A stretch of DNA of 64,000 bases from Bacillus sp. ISL-37. GTDB taxonomy: Bacteria; Bacillota; Bacilli; Bacillales; Cytobacillaceae. Of the stretch, positions 8,783-17,942 are shown piece by piece; positions within the stretch are counted from its first letter, which is position 1, and the number at the start of each line of letters is the position of its first letter. The stretch lies in assembly GCF_018613315.1 (NCBI RefSeq), contig NZ_JAGGQL010000028.1:46532-110531 (forward strand), written 5' to 3'. The notes under the pieces are model-generated. The model was given only the letters and a program-made list of their open reading frames with translations, made no database searches and was not told the DNA's origin. The position numbers and the translations under genes were made by a program.

Positions 8783-9775
8783 TTATGACGGAATTTCTTC
8801 CTTTGCAAATTCAATTTCAAATCCAAGATCCTCGAGCATTTTATGGTCGGCGGTCGTTTCTTGTCCTTCTGTTGTTAAATAATCTCCGACAAAGATTGAG
8901 TTGGCAGGGTAGAGCCCTAAAGGCTGTAGGCTGCGCAGGTTCACTTCTCTGCCACCGGAAATCCTGATTTCTTTTGTTGGGTTAATGAATCGCATCAGAC
9001 ACAGGACTTTCAGGCAGTAACGCGGATTCAATTCATGTGTTCCTTCCAGCGGGGTACCATCGATCGCATGAAGGAAATTGACCGGTATGGAATCAGCGTC
9101 CAGTGCTTTCAGGCTGCGTGCCATGTCAACCACATCTTGCTTCGTTTCCTTCATTCCAACTATCACCCCGGAGCATGGTGATATCCCGGAACTTTTAATA
9201 AGTTCTACAGTATTGACGCGATCTTCGTATGTATGCGATGTCGTGATGGCAGCATGATGACTCGCTGAAGTATTGAGGTTATGGTTGTATCGATCGACAC
9301 CAGCTGCTTTGAGTCTTTCTGCTTGTGAGGGTTTAAGGATTCCGAGGCAGGCACAAACCTTAAGGCCGTATTTATCTTTAATTTCCTCTACAGCCGAGGT
9401 GACTGTTTCAATCTCCTTTTCACTTGGCCCTCTGCCGCTGGCAACAATGCAATAGGTGCCTGCATTCAGGTTAAAAGCTTGTTCGGCTCCTTTAAGAATT
9501 GTATCCTTATCCATCATTTTATACTTTTGGATAGGTGCTTCTGATACGCTGGATTGTGCACAGTAACCGCAGTTTTCCGGGCATAATCCTGATTTTGTAT
9601 TGATGATCATATTTAGTTTTACGCTGTTTCCATAATAGTGATGGCGTATAATGTAAGCTGCCTGAAGCAATTCGAGCAGTTCCTGATCGGGACAATCCAG
9701 TATTCTTAAAGCCTCTGCATCCGAAAGCTCGTCTCCATTAAGCACCCCTAGCGCTAATTCCTTCCAGTATCCCAT
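8783..9775 (-). CDS. bioB: Biotin synthase
   Basis: Radical SAM enzyme inserting sulfur into dethiobiotin. The SAM cluster motif is CPENCGYC at about residues 65-72, followed by AQSS; RYNHNLNTS and a late RISGGREVNLRSLQPLGLYPANS region are typical. Length about 330 residues is normal. The ATG at 9775 lies 9 bases after GGGGGA; an ATG three codons earlier is too close to that site. It is 22 bases downstream of bioY, so transport and last-step synthesis are co-transcribed under a biotin-type operator. Other biotin genes are not in the window. Confidence 0.95.
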   Translation of the reverse strand: MGYWKELALGVLNGDELSDAEALRILDCPDQELLELLQAAYIIRHHYYGNSVKLNMIINTKSGLCPENCGYCAQSSVSEAPIQKYKMMDKDTILKGAEQAFNLNAGTYCIVASGRGPSEKEIETVTSAVEEIKDKYGLKVCACLGILKPSQAERLKAAGVDRYNHNLNTSASHHAAITTSHTYEDRVNTVELIKSSGISPCSGVIVGMKETKQDVVDMARSLKALDADSIPVNFLHAIDGTPLEGTHELNPRYCLKVLCLMRFINPTKEIRISGGREVNLRSLQPLGLYPANSIFVGDYLTTEGQETTADHKMLEDLGFEIEFAKEEIPS

Positions 9776-9797
9776 GCTATTCATTCCCCCTTTAATA

Positions 9798-10388
9798 TTA
9801 AGCTGCTTTCCTTAAGTGCTTGAAGCTGCCTTTTTGCAGGACCGTTTTTTCCAGTCTATGCCCCATCATGCCAGCAAAAACAGCAAGGATGATGTCTTTT
9901 GGAAGTGGGACAGCCATCCATAGCCATGCCATTTGATACGTAAAGCCTTCCGGTGCAGCAGCCCAAAATTTATAAGCAAAATACATCCAATTTGTCCCGA
10001 AGACATAATTAATGACAAGCCCGGTTAATGAAGCAATGATAAAGACGGATAAAGTACGGTTCTTTTCTACCATTTTCCCTGCCACATAAGCTGTAAAAAT
10101 GAATGATAGGATAAAACCGAATGTTGGGCTTATAAAAGTAGACAACCCTGCCCCAAATTTTGCGAAGACTGGGACACCTACCAATCCCACCAATGCATAG
10201 ACCGTCATGGAAATGGCCCCTAAACGGCTGCCGAGGATGATCCCTGCTAAAATAGCGAAGAAGGTTTGCAGGGTGATGGGTACACCGCCGACGACCATAA
10301 ACGGCACAAAGGAGGTGATGTTCGCCCCGATCGCCATGAGACCAACGAACATGGATGCCAAAGTTAAATCTAATGCTTTAAACTTCAT
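9798..10388 (-). CDS. bioY: Biotin ECF transporter substrate-binding subunit BioY
   Basis: A 196-residue, six-helix membrane protein with the BioY features GGVPITLQTFFAILAG, YALVGLVGVPVF and GPTFGFI-like FISPTFGFILSF. It binds biotin and works with the shared EcfAAT module or alone. The open frame extends 22 codons upstream, but the ATG at 10388 is preceded by GGAGAG at 6-7 bases and is the likely start. First gene of bioY-bioB, with a BirA-like operator upstream. Confidence 0.93.
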   Translation of the reverse strand: MKFKALDLTLASMFVGLMAIGANITSFVPFMVVGGVPITLQTFFAILAGIILGSRLGAISMTVYALVGLVGVPVFAKFGAGLSTFISPTFGFILSFIFTAYVAGKMVEKNRTLSVFIIASLTGLVINYVFGTNWMYFAYKFWAAAPEGFTYQMAWLWMAVPLPKDIILAVFAGMMGHRLEKTVLQKGSFKHLRKAA

Positions 10389-10444
10389 ACAATAGCTCTC
10401 CTTTACTGTTATATAAGTAAAGAATACGCTGTCATAATATTTTA

Positions 10445-10472
10445 TGTCAACCAATAATTAATTAGGTTTACA
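10445..10472 (-). promoter_or_regulatory. BirA operator upstream of bioY
   Basis: On the minus strand TGTAAACC and GGTTGACA are separated by 12 bases, an inverted repeat matching the Gram-positive BirA (biotin repressor) box of the form TGTAAACC-N-GGTTTACA. It lies 57 bases before the bioY start, over the likely promoter. Confidence 0.75.
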
Positions 10473-10546
10473 TATTTTTAAATAGAATGCGAGCATATTA
10501 AAAGTATTTGAAAAAGGTATGTATGAAGCCTTGTCACTTAAGTCAT

Positions 10547-10580
10547 AAAAAGGCCCCGCAAGTCAATCGAACTTGCGGGG
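10547..10580 (-). terminator. Terminator of the Lrp-like gene
   Basis: Perfect 10-bp arms CCCCGCAAGT and ACTTGCGGGG with a 7-base loop and a TTTTTATG tail on the minus strand, 79 bases after the regulator stop. Confidence 0.8.
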
Positions 10581-10658
10581 ATAGAAAAATTCGAGCCTTT
10601 TGGGTGTATTTTTTATTTTTATGTGTCAAGCCCCCATGTCCCTCCTAACCGCTGCTGC

Positions 10659-11141
10659 TCACACTTCCCCACTGATTGGCAGCACGGTCGAGTCTTTGAT
10701 TTCCCTTAATGCTAGACTTGTCTGGATTTTGGTAATCCCCAGTTCATTCAGCCCTCTGATGAACATCTCCAGCCCCTTGCGATCTTTGCAGGCCACCTTT
10801 AACAGATAATCGTACTCCCCGGTGAGGCAATGGCACTCCAAGACCTCTTCCATTGCTTCCAGGGTCTCTTCTAATGATTCCAGCTTTTCTAACTGATGCA
10901 TATTGGTGCTCATAAAAACAAAGCACAACAAATCAAACCCGAGTTTCTCATGATTCAAAATTGCGACCTGCTTTTTTATATATCCTTCACCTTCCAGTCG
11001 CTTGATTCTGGCGTGAACGGCCGGCGCAGATAAATTCACTCGCTTCGAGAGTTCCAGATTGCTTAACTGAGCATCCTTTTGCAATAAATCCAGGATTTTA
11101 ATATCCACATTATCCAAAACCTTGCTTACAACTGATTCCAC
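10659..11141 (-). CDS. Lrp/AsnC-family transcriptional regulator
   Basis: A 160-residue feast/famine regulator: N-terminal HTH (IKILDLLQKDAQLSNLELSK then RVNLSAPAVHARIKRLEGEG) and C-terminal RAM ligand-binding domain ending LREIKDSTVLPI. The likely start is a GTG after GGGGGTTGA. It is divergent from an EamA exporter at 11350, with a 200-bp A/T-rich gap between, so it probably regulates that exporter in response to an amino acid. The exact ligand cannot be told. Confidence 0.88.
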   Translation of the reverse strand: MESVVSKVLDNVDIKILDLLQKDAQLSNLELSKRVNLSAPAVHARIKRLEGEGYIKKQVAILNHEKLGFDLLCFVFMSTNMHQLEKLESLEETLEAMEEVLECHCLTGEYDYLLKVACKDRKGLEMFIRGLNELGITKIQTSLALREIKDSTVLPISGEV

Positions 11142-11349
11142 GATTCAACCCCCTTTTTAAAAATTCCAAATACCAGCGAAATAACGACCTGTATTTGAAT
11201 TTATTAAACTATATTTTCATTATACTTTTATTTATTTTGAATTAAATTAATTATACAAAATTTTCTTTTGTCATTCAGGGAAAATGTTAAAATAATTCAT
11301 ATAGCGTAAGTCATTGTGCACAATGGCTCTGATCAGGGGGCCAAATGAC

Positions 11350-12297
11350 GTGAAATATTATTTACTATTACTTTTAACGAGTTTTCTTTGGGGCGGAAAT
11401 TTTATCGTGGGGAAGACGCTTGTAGACCATGCTTCTCCGATCACCTTGACCATTTTAAGATGGGCCATCGCGATCATCTGTCTGATTCCGATTGTCTGGT
11501 GGAAAGAAAAAAAGCTGATCCCGCCAAAAGAATCCATTCTGCCTCTGTTTATAATGGGAGTCACCGGGGTCGCCTTATTTCAGGCATTGCAATTCATGGC
11601 ACTCGAAAAGACTTCGGCAACAAACGTTGGCTTGATCTCGACATTGAATATGTTTTCGATTGCGGCATTCTCTTTCCTTTTCCTAAAAGAAAAGATTAAT
11701 AACCTTCAAATCCTTACAATGATCCTCTCCCTATTTGGGGTTCTGCTCGTCCTTTCAAAGGGGAATATGAATGTATTATTTTCCTTGCATTTCAATAAAG
11801 GAGACCTTTATATGATGGCAGCTGTGGGAATGTGGGGGATTTATTCGGTCAGCAGCAAGTGGTCGATGGCGACCGTTACACCGATGATGTCCATCCTCTA
11901 CTCCGGTATTTTCGGCCTGCTCGTTTTGCTGCCTTTTTCCATCAGGGATTTCACGGTAATCAACTTGAATTCCTCCTTTATGCAAGGCATTTTATACACA
12001 GGCCTTGTCTCGACCGTGCTTTGTATGGTTCTCTGGAATATCGGAGTCAATAAACTGGGGCCAAGCACTTCCGGGTTGTTCCTGAATTTCAACCCCATCT
12101 TTACCGCCGTCTTGGCCTTTGCTTTTTTAGGAGAGAACATGACCTGGATCCAGGCCGCTGGCAGCGTCATTGTTATTGCAGGCTGCTTTTTATTTACCCT
12201 TCTGAAAAACAAGCCTGTCAGGTTCAGGATTCCGGTTTCTGCCCGTATTTTAGCAGGCGAAGATAACAAAACGAAAAAAGTGCCTGTTCCCCGATGA
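11350..12297 (+). CDS. EamA-family (DMT) transporter
   Basis: About 315 residues with ten predicted membrane helices in two EamA repeats (FLWGGNFIVGK near the start; MWGIYSVSSKWSM at the start of the second; FLGENMTWIQAAGSVIVIAG at its end). DMT proteins export amino acids and metabolites. The GTG at 11350, 9 bases after CAGGGGG, is preferred to the upstream ATG at 11314. A basic tail of about 25 residues follows the last helix. Divergent from an Lrp regulator, suggesting amino acid efflux. Confidence 0.85.
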   Translation: MKYYLLLLLTSFLWGGNFIVGKTLVDHASPITLTILRWAIAIICLIPIVWWKEKKLIPPKESILPLFIMGVTGVALFQALQFMALEKTSATNVGLISTLNMFSIAAFSFLFLKEKINNLQILTMILSLFGVLLVLSKGNMNVLFSLHFNKGDLYMMAAVGMWGIYSVSSKWSMATVTPMMSILYSGIFGLLVLLPFSIRDFTVINLNSSFMQGILYTGLVSTVLCMVLWNIGVNKLGPSTSGLFLNFNPIFTAVLAFAFLGENMTWIQAAGSVIVIAGCFLFTLLKNKPVRFRIPVSARILAGEDNKTKKVPVPR

Positions 12298-12308
12298 ACA
12301 GGCACTTT
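12274..12308. terminator. Bidirectional terminator between EamA and ASCH genes
   Basis: AAAGTGCCTGTTC and GAACAGGCACTTT are perfect 13-bp arms with a 6-base loop. The stem overlaps the EamA stop codon and touches the ASCH stop. On the minus strand it is followed by TTTTTTCG. Confidence 0.8.
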
Positions 12309-12727
12309 ACACCTCATACTCCCATAAGCCCAGCCTTCCTTTTGCCGGAATAAAGCGGCCCAGCATCTTCATATCCTGGACTTCCCAGACATACCCTCCC
12401 ACTTTATAATCACCAAGGAAAAAGTCATTGCCAGATACCGCCCTTCCATCCTCCAACACTGCCCATGTCTCGTTGTTTTCCATCACTCTCAAACAATTAA
12501 CAAGCTGGCAGACTGCAATGATCACGCCAGTCGGAAGATCCTCTGTCTTGTACCCATGTTTTAGAAGCAGCGACTTGATGGCCACATGACTGCAGACTCC
12601 CTTATCGACTTTTTTGCTGGTATGAATCGCAAGAGGGCCTCGATACTTCGTACTCCATGACCTCGTTTCATATTGAGCCTCGCCCAAGACAAACAGACTC
12701 GCCCAGGGTCATTGACAACACCTTCAC
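12307..12727 (-). pseudogene. ASCH-domain protein, frameshifted near its start
   Basis: The 126-codon open frame beginning GEAQYETRSW is the body of an ASCH (PUA-like) protein, with RGPLAIHTSKK, GVIIAVCQLVNC and a C-terminal GRLGLWEYEV. The family's opening (MKVLSMTQPWASLFVLGEAQ) is visible but split: a GTG at 12727 starts MKVLSMT, then the frame is lost and WASLFVLGEAQ continues in another frame, with a stop (TGA) immediately before it. A short deletion of a few bases near 12707 would explain this. ASCH proteins bind RNA or modified nucleotides; this copy is probably inactive. Confidence 0.65.
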
Positions 12728-12785
12728 TCCAACCATCCCCTGCCTCAGAATAGCTATTTTGTCTATAGCGTTTCCAGGCAATCGC

Positions 12786-12811
12786 AAAAAAACACAGGAC
12801 GTTCTCCTGTG
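12786..12811 (-). terminator. Terminator of the DUF523 gene
   Basis: ACACAGGA and TCCTGTGT arms with a 4-base loop, followed by seven T on the minus strand, 17 bases past the DUF523 stop. Confidence 0.8.
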
Positions 12812-12827
12812 TCATAAACTATTTCAG

Positions 12828-13322
12828 CTATTCATGGAACGCCGGAACCGTGTCCGTGTCCCAATGCCTGAGTAAATCACTAATTCCTTCCTCTGAGACA
12901 ACCCGTATACCATTCCTTCTTAGTAAAGCAGCCGTGACACCATTTCCGGGTATTTTCTTACCCTGAAACTCACCGTTATAAATCATCGAACTTCCGCACG
13001 AGGGACTGAATTCCTTAAGCACCACTACGGCAGCATGATATTCTTGTGCTTTTTCAAGAGTAAGATAAGCTCCCTTTATGTATAAATCCGTTACATCCCT
13101 GCCTGATTTTTCGAATACCCTGGCATTACCATCGAGGACATCATTTCCGTCCCCGCCAATGATTTCTGCAGGTTCTCGAGGAGTAGAAAATCCTCCAAGT
13201 AATTCAGGGCAAACAGCAATTGCCTTTTTCTGATCTACCAGTTGACTTATCTTATTGTTTAAAGAATGAGTAGCATTATATCTAACTTCTAATCCAGCTA
13301 AACATGAACTAACTAATATCAT
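12828..13322 (-). CDS. DUF523 family protein
   Basis: A 164-residue DUF523 protein. Conserved cysteine-containing motifs are SSCLAGLEVRYN, CPELLGGFSTPREPAEI and FSPSCGSSMIYNGEF. Structure and function of the family are not established in detail. The open frame extends upstream into the next gene, but the ATG at 13322 (MILVSSCLAG) follows AGGTGAT and matches the family start. It lies 16 bases after the dienelactone-hydrolase-like gene, so the two are probably co-transcribed. Confidence 0.85.
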   Translation of the reverse strand: MILVSSCLAGLEVRYNATHSLNNKISQLVDQKKAIAVCPELLGGFSTPREPAEIIGGDGNDVLDGNARVFEKSGRDVTDLYIKGAYLTLEKAQEYHAAVVVLKEFSPSCGSSMIYNGEFQGKKIPGNGVTAALLRRNGIRVVSEEGISDLLRHWDTDTVPAFHE

Positions 13323-13338
13323 TGGGATCACCTCATAA

Positions 13339-13944
13339 TTAAGGAAGGTTGCGTAAGAAGTTCTGCATTCTGCTAAAAGCTTTCTGTGCTGATTCGGCAT
13401 AATAGTTTGGGGAGTATGGGTCACTGAATCCGTGTTTTCCATATAATTTATGTATTTCAACATTCTTGTGATTTAAAGATGAAATTAACTCGTCTACATT
13501 AAAGGATCTTTCTTCTCGTGGAAAAAATAATATGGTAGGACATTGTGGCGTTAACTCTGCATAATTCCTAATCCGTGAACCATAGTATCCAACTATTCCA
13601 TCCACATAATTTTCCTTACCACACAGCCAGGCAACAGTAGCCCCTACACTAAATCCAACAATATATATTTTTTCGTAATCATTTTTGACTTCAGACAAAA
13701 TACTCTTTATGTTCTTTGCAGCGGCAACGAATCCTACGTTCTCCATAAAATTGCGATAAGCTAGTTCCTCTTGTGAATAATCATAAGCTAAGTCTTGATT
13801 CAATAAATTCGGACAGATCACATCGAAACTCTGACTAGAAAGTAATTCACAAAAAGTGTGAATATGTCGGTTAATTCCATAAATTTCGTGTATGACAAGG
13901 ATTAGGGTATCAGATTTCTCACCTATTTTTATCATTTTGTGCAT
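13339..13944 (-). CDS. Dienelactone hydrolase-like alpha/beta hydrolase
   Basis: About 201 residues from the ATG at 13944, which follows AAAAAGGAG. The fold is that of the DLH family: HEIYGINRHIHTFCELL near the start, nucleophile elbow VGFSVGATVAW, and a late His in GKHGFSDPYSPNY. The nucleophile position is Ser rather than the Cys of classical dienelactone hydrolases. Substrate unknown. Upstream codons in the open frame (18) have no ribosome binding site. Confidence 0.75.
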   Translation of the reverse strand: MHKMIKIGEKSDTLILVIHEIYGINRHIHTFCELLSSQSFDVICPNLLNQDLAYDYSQEELAYRNFMENVGFVAAAKNIKSILSEVKNDYEKIYIVGFSVGATVAWLCGKENYVDGIVGYYGSRIRNYAELTPQCPTILFFPREERSFNVDELISSLNHKNVEIHKLYGKHGFSDPYSPNYYAESAQKAFSRMQNFLRNLP

Positions 13945-14088
13945 CTGGACACGCTCCTTTTTGAAGAGAAGCCTACTATATTTCAATAAACCTAGCACCT
14001 AATTTAGTAAGCTTGATTATGACTTGCTTCAAATATTATAGAAGGCCTAGAACTAAGTTTGGTTTGTCATTCCATATTGAGTTGCATT

Positions 14089-14754
14089 CTATTTGACCTG
14101 ATTTCCCATCAATATACCTTTCAACTGTTCAACGCTTCCTACAATATAAGTAGGTTTGGAGTTACTTAGTTCCTCAAAAGACCCATATCCATACGTTACT
14201 CCAATTGAGTCAATCCCGTTGTTATTGGCACCCTCTATATCATGCTTCCTGTCGCCGATCATAATAAAATCTTCTAACCTATGTGATTTGAACGCATCTA
14301 GTATGTATTGAATGATTTCAGTTTTTGATGATCTGGTTCCATCAAGGTTACTTCCAACAACAAGGTCAAAATAATGGTCAATCTCAAAATGCTTTAGTAT
14401 TTGTTCGGAAAATACGGTAGGTTTCGATGTGGCAACAACTAAAATAAAATTCTGTTCCTTAAGAGCATGTAATAGTAATGGAATATTTGAGTATAACTCA
14501 TTTTCATACATCCCCTTCTCCTTAAACCTTTCTCTGTAAAATTCAATTGCTTTTTTCGTTTGAATTTCATCAAGATTGAAATATTCAGCGAAGGATACCT
14601 GAAGGGGAGGTCCAATAAAACCTTCAAGGTGATTTACTCCAGGTACTTCAATATTCATTTTCTGTAATGCGTATTGAACCGATCTGGTTATTCCTGCCTT
14701 TGGGTCTGAAATGGTTCCGTCTAAATCAAATAAAATGACTTTATATGTGGCCAT
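14089..14754 (-). CDS. HAD-superfamily hydrolase, phosphoglycolate phosphatase-like
   Basis: A 221-residue HAD phosphatase. Motif I is FDLDGTISDPKAG, motif II has VATSKP, and motif IV is IGDRKHDIEGANNNG; the helical cap after motif I places it in the Gph/PpaX subgroup. It may hydrolyse phosphoglycolate, a nucleotide monophosphate or pyrophosphate. The ATG follows GGAAGGGAG. It stands alone on the minus strand. Confidence 0.85.
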   Translation of the reverse strand: MATYKVILFDLDGTISDPKAGITRSVQYALQKMNIEVPGVNHLEGFIGPPLQVSFAEYFNLDEIQTKKAIEFYRERFKEKGMYENELYSNIPLLLHALKEQNFILVVATSKPTVFSEQILKHFEIDHYFDLVVGSNLDGTRSSKTEIIQYILDAFKSHRLEDFIMIGDRKHDIEGANNNGIDSIGVTYGYGSFEELSNSKPTYIVGSVEQLKGILMGNQVK

Positions 14755-14879
14755 GTAAACTCCCTTCCAATACCATTAATCATATATTCATTCAAACAAT
14801 AGTAGCGTTAAACTGTTTAAAACTAAAACCCCCAATATTTAATAGTTCTCTACAAAAATCTATTCTTCCTTCAAGCGAG

Positions 14880-14912
14880 AGACAAGGGACGGTGCGCGGT
14901 TCTGCCGTCCTA
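14880..14912. repeat. Family A palindrome (variant)
   Basis: AGGGACGGTGCGCGGTTCTG followed by CCGTCCT, a diverged copy of the GGGACGGTTCT repeat, in the 288-bp gap between the HAD gene and lutC. This gap holds only three repeat elements. Confidence 0.6.
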
Positions 14913-14959
14913 CAATTTACAGGACAAAAAACTTCGCTGTGTTCCAGAAGAATGTAAAA

Positions 14960-14986
14960 AAGACAGCGAAACGGTTTCGCTGTCTT
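14960..14986 (-). terminator. Terminator of the lut operon (family C)
   Basis: Arms AAGACAGCGA and TCGCTGTCTT around AACGGTT, then TTTTTTACATTC on the minus strand. It lies about 57 bases beyond the lutC stop and is nearly identical to the hairpin at 5983. Confidence 0.75.
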
Positions 14987-15012
14987 ACAAGATGACTAAT
15001 TTTCCGATTCAC

Positions 15013-15040
15013 GGGACACAAGAACCGTCCCCCATGTCCC
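15013..15040. repeat. Family A palindrome next to lutC
   Basis: GGGACACAAGAACCGTCCC then CCATGTCCC, a near-perfect member of family A in reverse orientation, ending 2 bases before the lutC stop codon. Confidence 0.75.
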
Positions 15041-15042
15041 AC

Positions 15043-15744
15043 CTAATCCACGACAATATAAGTGGCTTTAACAGGTCCATGGACTCCGACGATCAGGTTC
15101 ATTTCGATGTCGGCGCTGTTGCTTGGGCCGGTGATGAAGCTGACATAGGAAGGGACGTCCTCGCCGCTGGCCTGGGCTTGATGGATTTTTCTGGCTGCCT
15201 GGGTCATCCGTGGTACCAGGGTGCTTTTCGGGATGATCGCGATAAATGTCCGCGGAAGCAAGCTGATCGAGCGGCCATTGTCTTTCGTATTGAATGATGT
15301 CACGGTGCCAGACTCAGCAAGTGTGATGTCACTGAATACAATCCCCACATCGGCGCGTTCTGCAATCTTTTGATTTTCCTTGCCTAGTGCCGAATCCCAC
15401 ACATGGACATCGAGCTGATCTTTCTGCTCTTCAAAAAACTCAGTCACTCCATACTCTTGATAACGGGCATCTTTAGACGTGATGATTAGCTTGCCTTCAT
15501 AGGCCTCCAGCGTTTCGTTCAACACCTTGGCCAGTCCATCCCGGTCCGTCCGTTTAAAATCGGTATGGATGACTTTGCAATGCTTTTCAAGCACCTCGAC
15601 CAATTCATCCTGGCTCATGCCTTTGAACACTTCATCCTGCGGGGTAACACTCCACTGAGGCCGCTCCACTCCGGCTGTCCGGCGCTCCCGACCAAGTCTG
15701 GACGCCAGCTTATCTAAAAAGGCTTCTCGATTTTGGATGCTCAT
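15043..15744 (-). CDS. lutC: Lactate utilization protein LutC
   Basis: A 233-residue LUD-domain (DUF162) protein, one of three subunits of the Fe-S L-lactate oxidase LutABC. Characteristic C-terminal text is [20 protein letters not shown]. Its start overlaps the lutB stop by 4 bases (ATGA type), indicating translational coupling. Last gene of the lut cluster, followed by a terminator hairpin. Confidence 0.93.
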   Translation of the reverse strand: MSIQNREAFLDKLASRLGRERRTAGVERPQWSVTPQDEVFKGMSQDELVEVLEKHCKVIHTDFKRTDRDGLAKVLNETLEAYEGKLIITSKDARYQEYGVTEFFEEQKDQLDVHVWDSALGKENQKIAERADVGIVFSDITLAESGTVTSFNTKDNGRSISLLPRTFIAIIPKSTLVPRMTQAARKIHQAQASGEDVPSYVSFITGPSNSADIEMNLIVGVHGPVKATYIVVD

Positions 15745-17165
15745 TTGGATTCACCGTCTTTCTGTCTTTGCTTGAACCACGAACGGAACGATTGTCCTTG
15801 TGGCGCGTAAAAATCACGTACTTCCGTCCAGGCTTTTAATGGTCCTGGCCCGTTTTCAATCATCCCGTCTTTTGTCCATGGGCTAAGAGCCGGCTTAGCC
15901 ATTTTTGCACTGAGATTATATACTGAAGGATTAGAACCCCATGCCGCAAAACCTTTCATCATCAACTTTTCAGCTGTTGGGGCCATATTTTTTTCCACAA
16001 TGATTTGGCGATGGCGGATCAGATGCTCATGCAATGGAATTTTAACCGGACAAGCTTCGGTACACGCCGCACACAATGTCGATGCATAGGGAAGCTCTTT
16101 ATGATCCTCATAACCCTCCAGCAGCGGAGTGATGACCGCACCGATTGGGCCTGGATAAATTGAGTTATACGCATGTCCGCCGATATGACGGTAAACCGGA
16201 CAAGTATTGATACAAGCCGCACAGCGAATGCAATGTAAGGCGGACTGAAACTCAGTACCGAGAATCTTAGAGCGGTCATTGTCAACAACAACCAGGTGGA
16301 ATTCCTCCGGTCCATCGACCTCTTCATCAAGGCGTGCTCCGGTAAGCGCGGTAATATAGCTTGTTAGCTTCTGGCCAACTGCCGCACGTGTCAATAAGCT
16401 GACAAGGACCTCCATCTCTTCCCATGTCGGCACGATTCGCTCCATGCCCATGACCGTAATCACGGTATCCGGAAGAGCTGTCACCATTTCAGCGTTTCCT
16501 TCATTTGTGACCAGCGTGATCGACCCTGATTCTGCAATTGCAAAGTTACAGCCAGTCACACCAACATCCGCAGCTAAAAAGTCCTGACGCAGCTGCTCAC
16601 GGGCAAAGGCAGCCAGTTCTTCAGGCGTATCAGATCCGGTATAGCCTTTTTTCTTCGCAAACGTCTCACGGATTTGCTGTTTATTTTTATGCAGCGCAGG
16701 AGTTACGATATGGGATGGCGGATCTTCATCCAATTGTAGAATCCACTCGCCCAGATCCGATTCCACCACTTCAGCGCCGACTTCCTCCAGCGCCTTATTC
16801 AAACCGATTTCCTCGGTTACCATCGATTTCGCTTTCACGACTTTTTTCGCTTGCTTCTTTATAATAATGTCTTTTACGTACTGGTTTGCTTCTTCCGCCG
16901 TCTCGGCAAAAAATACATGGCCGCCGCGTCTGGACACTTGCTCACTTAATTGCTGCAGATAGTAATCGAGGTTTTCCAGCGTATGGGTACGGATTTCTTC
17001 ACCCAAATTGCGCCAATCCTCCCAGTTACCCAGTTCCTCAGCCTGTGTGATCCGGCCAGTCCGGAATCTCCCTTGCGCGGAGGAAACAGCCTGCCGCATA
17101 AAATCATCTTTTATTCCTTTTTGGATACGCTCTTTGTAAGGAATCTCGCCAATTTTGATGCTCAT
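15741..17165 (-). CDS. lutB: Lactate utilization iron-sulfur protein LutB
   Basis: A 474-residue protein: a LUD domain in the first 300 residues, then two 4Fe-4S motifs, [12 protein letters not shown] and CAACTEACP, and a C-terminal region ending in a conserved amphipathic tail. With LutA and LutC it oxidises L-lactate to pyruvate. Sits 18 bases after lutA and overlaps lutC. Confidence 0.95.
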   Translation of the reverse strand: MSIKIGEIPYKERIQKGIKDDFMRQAVSSAQGRFRTGRITQAEELGNWEDWRNLGEEIRTHTLENLDYYLQQLSEQVSRRGGHVFFAETAEEANQYVKDIIIKKQAKKVVKAKSMVTEEIGLNKALEEVGAEVVESDLGEWILQLDEDPPSHIVTPALHKNKQQIRETFAKKKGYTGSDTPEELAAFAREQLRQDFLAADVGVTGCNFAIAESGSITLVTNEGNAEMVTALPDTVITVMGMERIVPTWEEMEVLVSLLTRAAVGQKLTSYITALTGARLDEEVDGPEEFHLVVVDNDRSKILGTEFQSALHCIRCAACINTCPVYRHIGGHAYNSIYPGPIGAVITPLLEGYEDHKELPYASTLCAACTEACPVKIPLHEHLIRHRQIIVEKNMAPTAEKLMMKGFAAWGSNPSVYNLSAKMAKPALSPWTKDGMIENGPGPLKAWTEVRDFYAPQGQSFRSWFKQRQKDGESK

Positions 17166-17183
17166 CTTTTTTCCCTCCGTTTC

Positions 17184-17900
17184 TTAGTGAGTATTTAAAA
17201 TTTCCGTGATATGAATAATCTTCACTTTTTTGCCTTCGCGCTCCATGCGGCCGCCAATATTCATCAAGCAGCCCATATCCGCGCCAACCAAATATTCAGC
17301 TTGAGTTTCTGCCACGTGGCGAGACTTTTCACTTACCATCTCCTGCGAGATCACCGGGTTTTTCACGGCAAACGTTCCACCGAATCCACAGCAATCCTCT
17401 TCCCACGGCAGGTCAACCAACTCAACACCTCTGACATTCTGCAACAAGATTTTCGGCTGTTCTTTTACACCAAGAAGGCGTTTCATATGGCAGGAAGAAT
17501 GGAAAGTCACTCTTCCTTTAAAAGTCGAGCCCAAATCGGTTATGCCCATTACGTCGACAAGGAACTCCGTAATCTCATAACACTTAGCGGCAAACACTTT
17601 CGCTTCTTCCTCCCACTCTGGGTCTCCGGCAAAAATATGCGGATATTCCTTCAACATGCTCACGCAGGATCCTGATGGTCCAACCACATATTCCGAATGA
17701 CGGAAAGCCTTCATCATCTGTTTCATTGATGCTTTCGCTTCTTGCAAGTATCCACTGTTGTAAGCAGGCTGTCCGCAGCATGTCTGCTCCATCGGATAAT
17801 CCACTTCACAGCCAACTCTCTCAAGGATCTCAAGTGTGTTTTTCGCCACATCCGCAAAGAGAATATCACTTAGGCACGTACTGAATAATGAAACTTTCAT
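17184..17900 (-). CDS. lutA: Lactate utilization protein LutA (CCG-domain)
   Basis: A 238-residue protein with two cysteine-rich CCG domains (TCCGQPAYNSG near residue 41 and EDCCGFGGTF near residue 167) and an intermediate SSCHMKR, typical of GlcF/LutA subunits that bind an Fe-S or Fe cofactor. First subunit gene of LutABC, 42 bases after lutR. Confidence 0.93.
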   Translation of the reverse strand: MKVSLFSTCLSDILFADVAKNTLEILERVGCEVDYPMEQTCCGQPAYNSGYLQEAKASMKQMMKAFRHSEYVVGPSGSCVSMLKEYPHIFAGDPEWEEEAKVFAAKCYEITEFLVDVMGITDLGSTFKGRVTFHSSCHMKRLLGVKEQPKILLQNVRGVELVDLPWEEDCCGFGGTFAVKNPVISQEMVSEKSRHVAETQAEYLVGADMGCLMNIGGRMEREGKKVKIIHITEILNTH

Positions 17901-17942
17901 GTTTGTTCACCTCATGTAAAAGTCATCCGACGACCGCCCGAA

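Noticed and set aside
12561..12815. 84-codon minus-strand frame over the ASCH start
   Set aside because: Out of frame with ASCH homology and crosses the terminator hairpin of the next gene.
14960..14986. Family C hairpins as mobile repeats only
   Set aside because: They resemble each other but each lies after gene ends, two with a T-run, so a terminator role is the simpler reading; a repeat origin is still possible.
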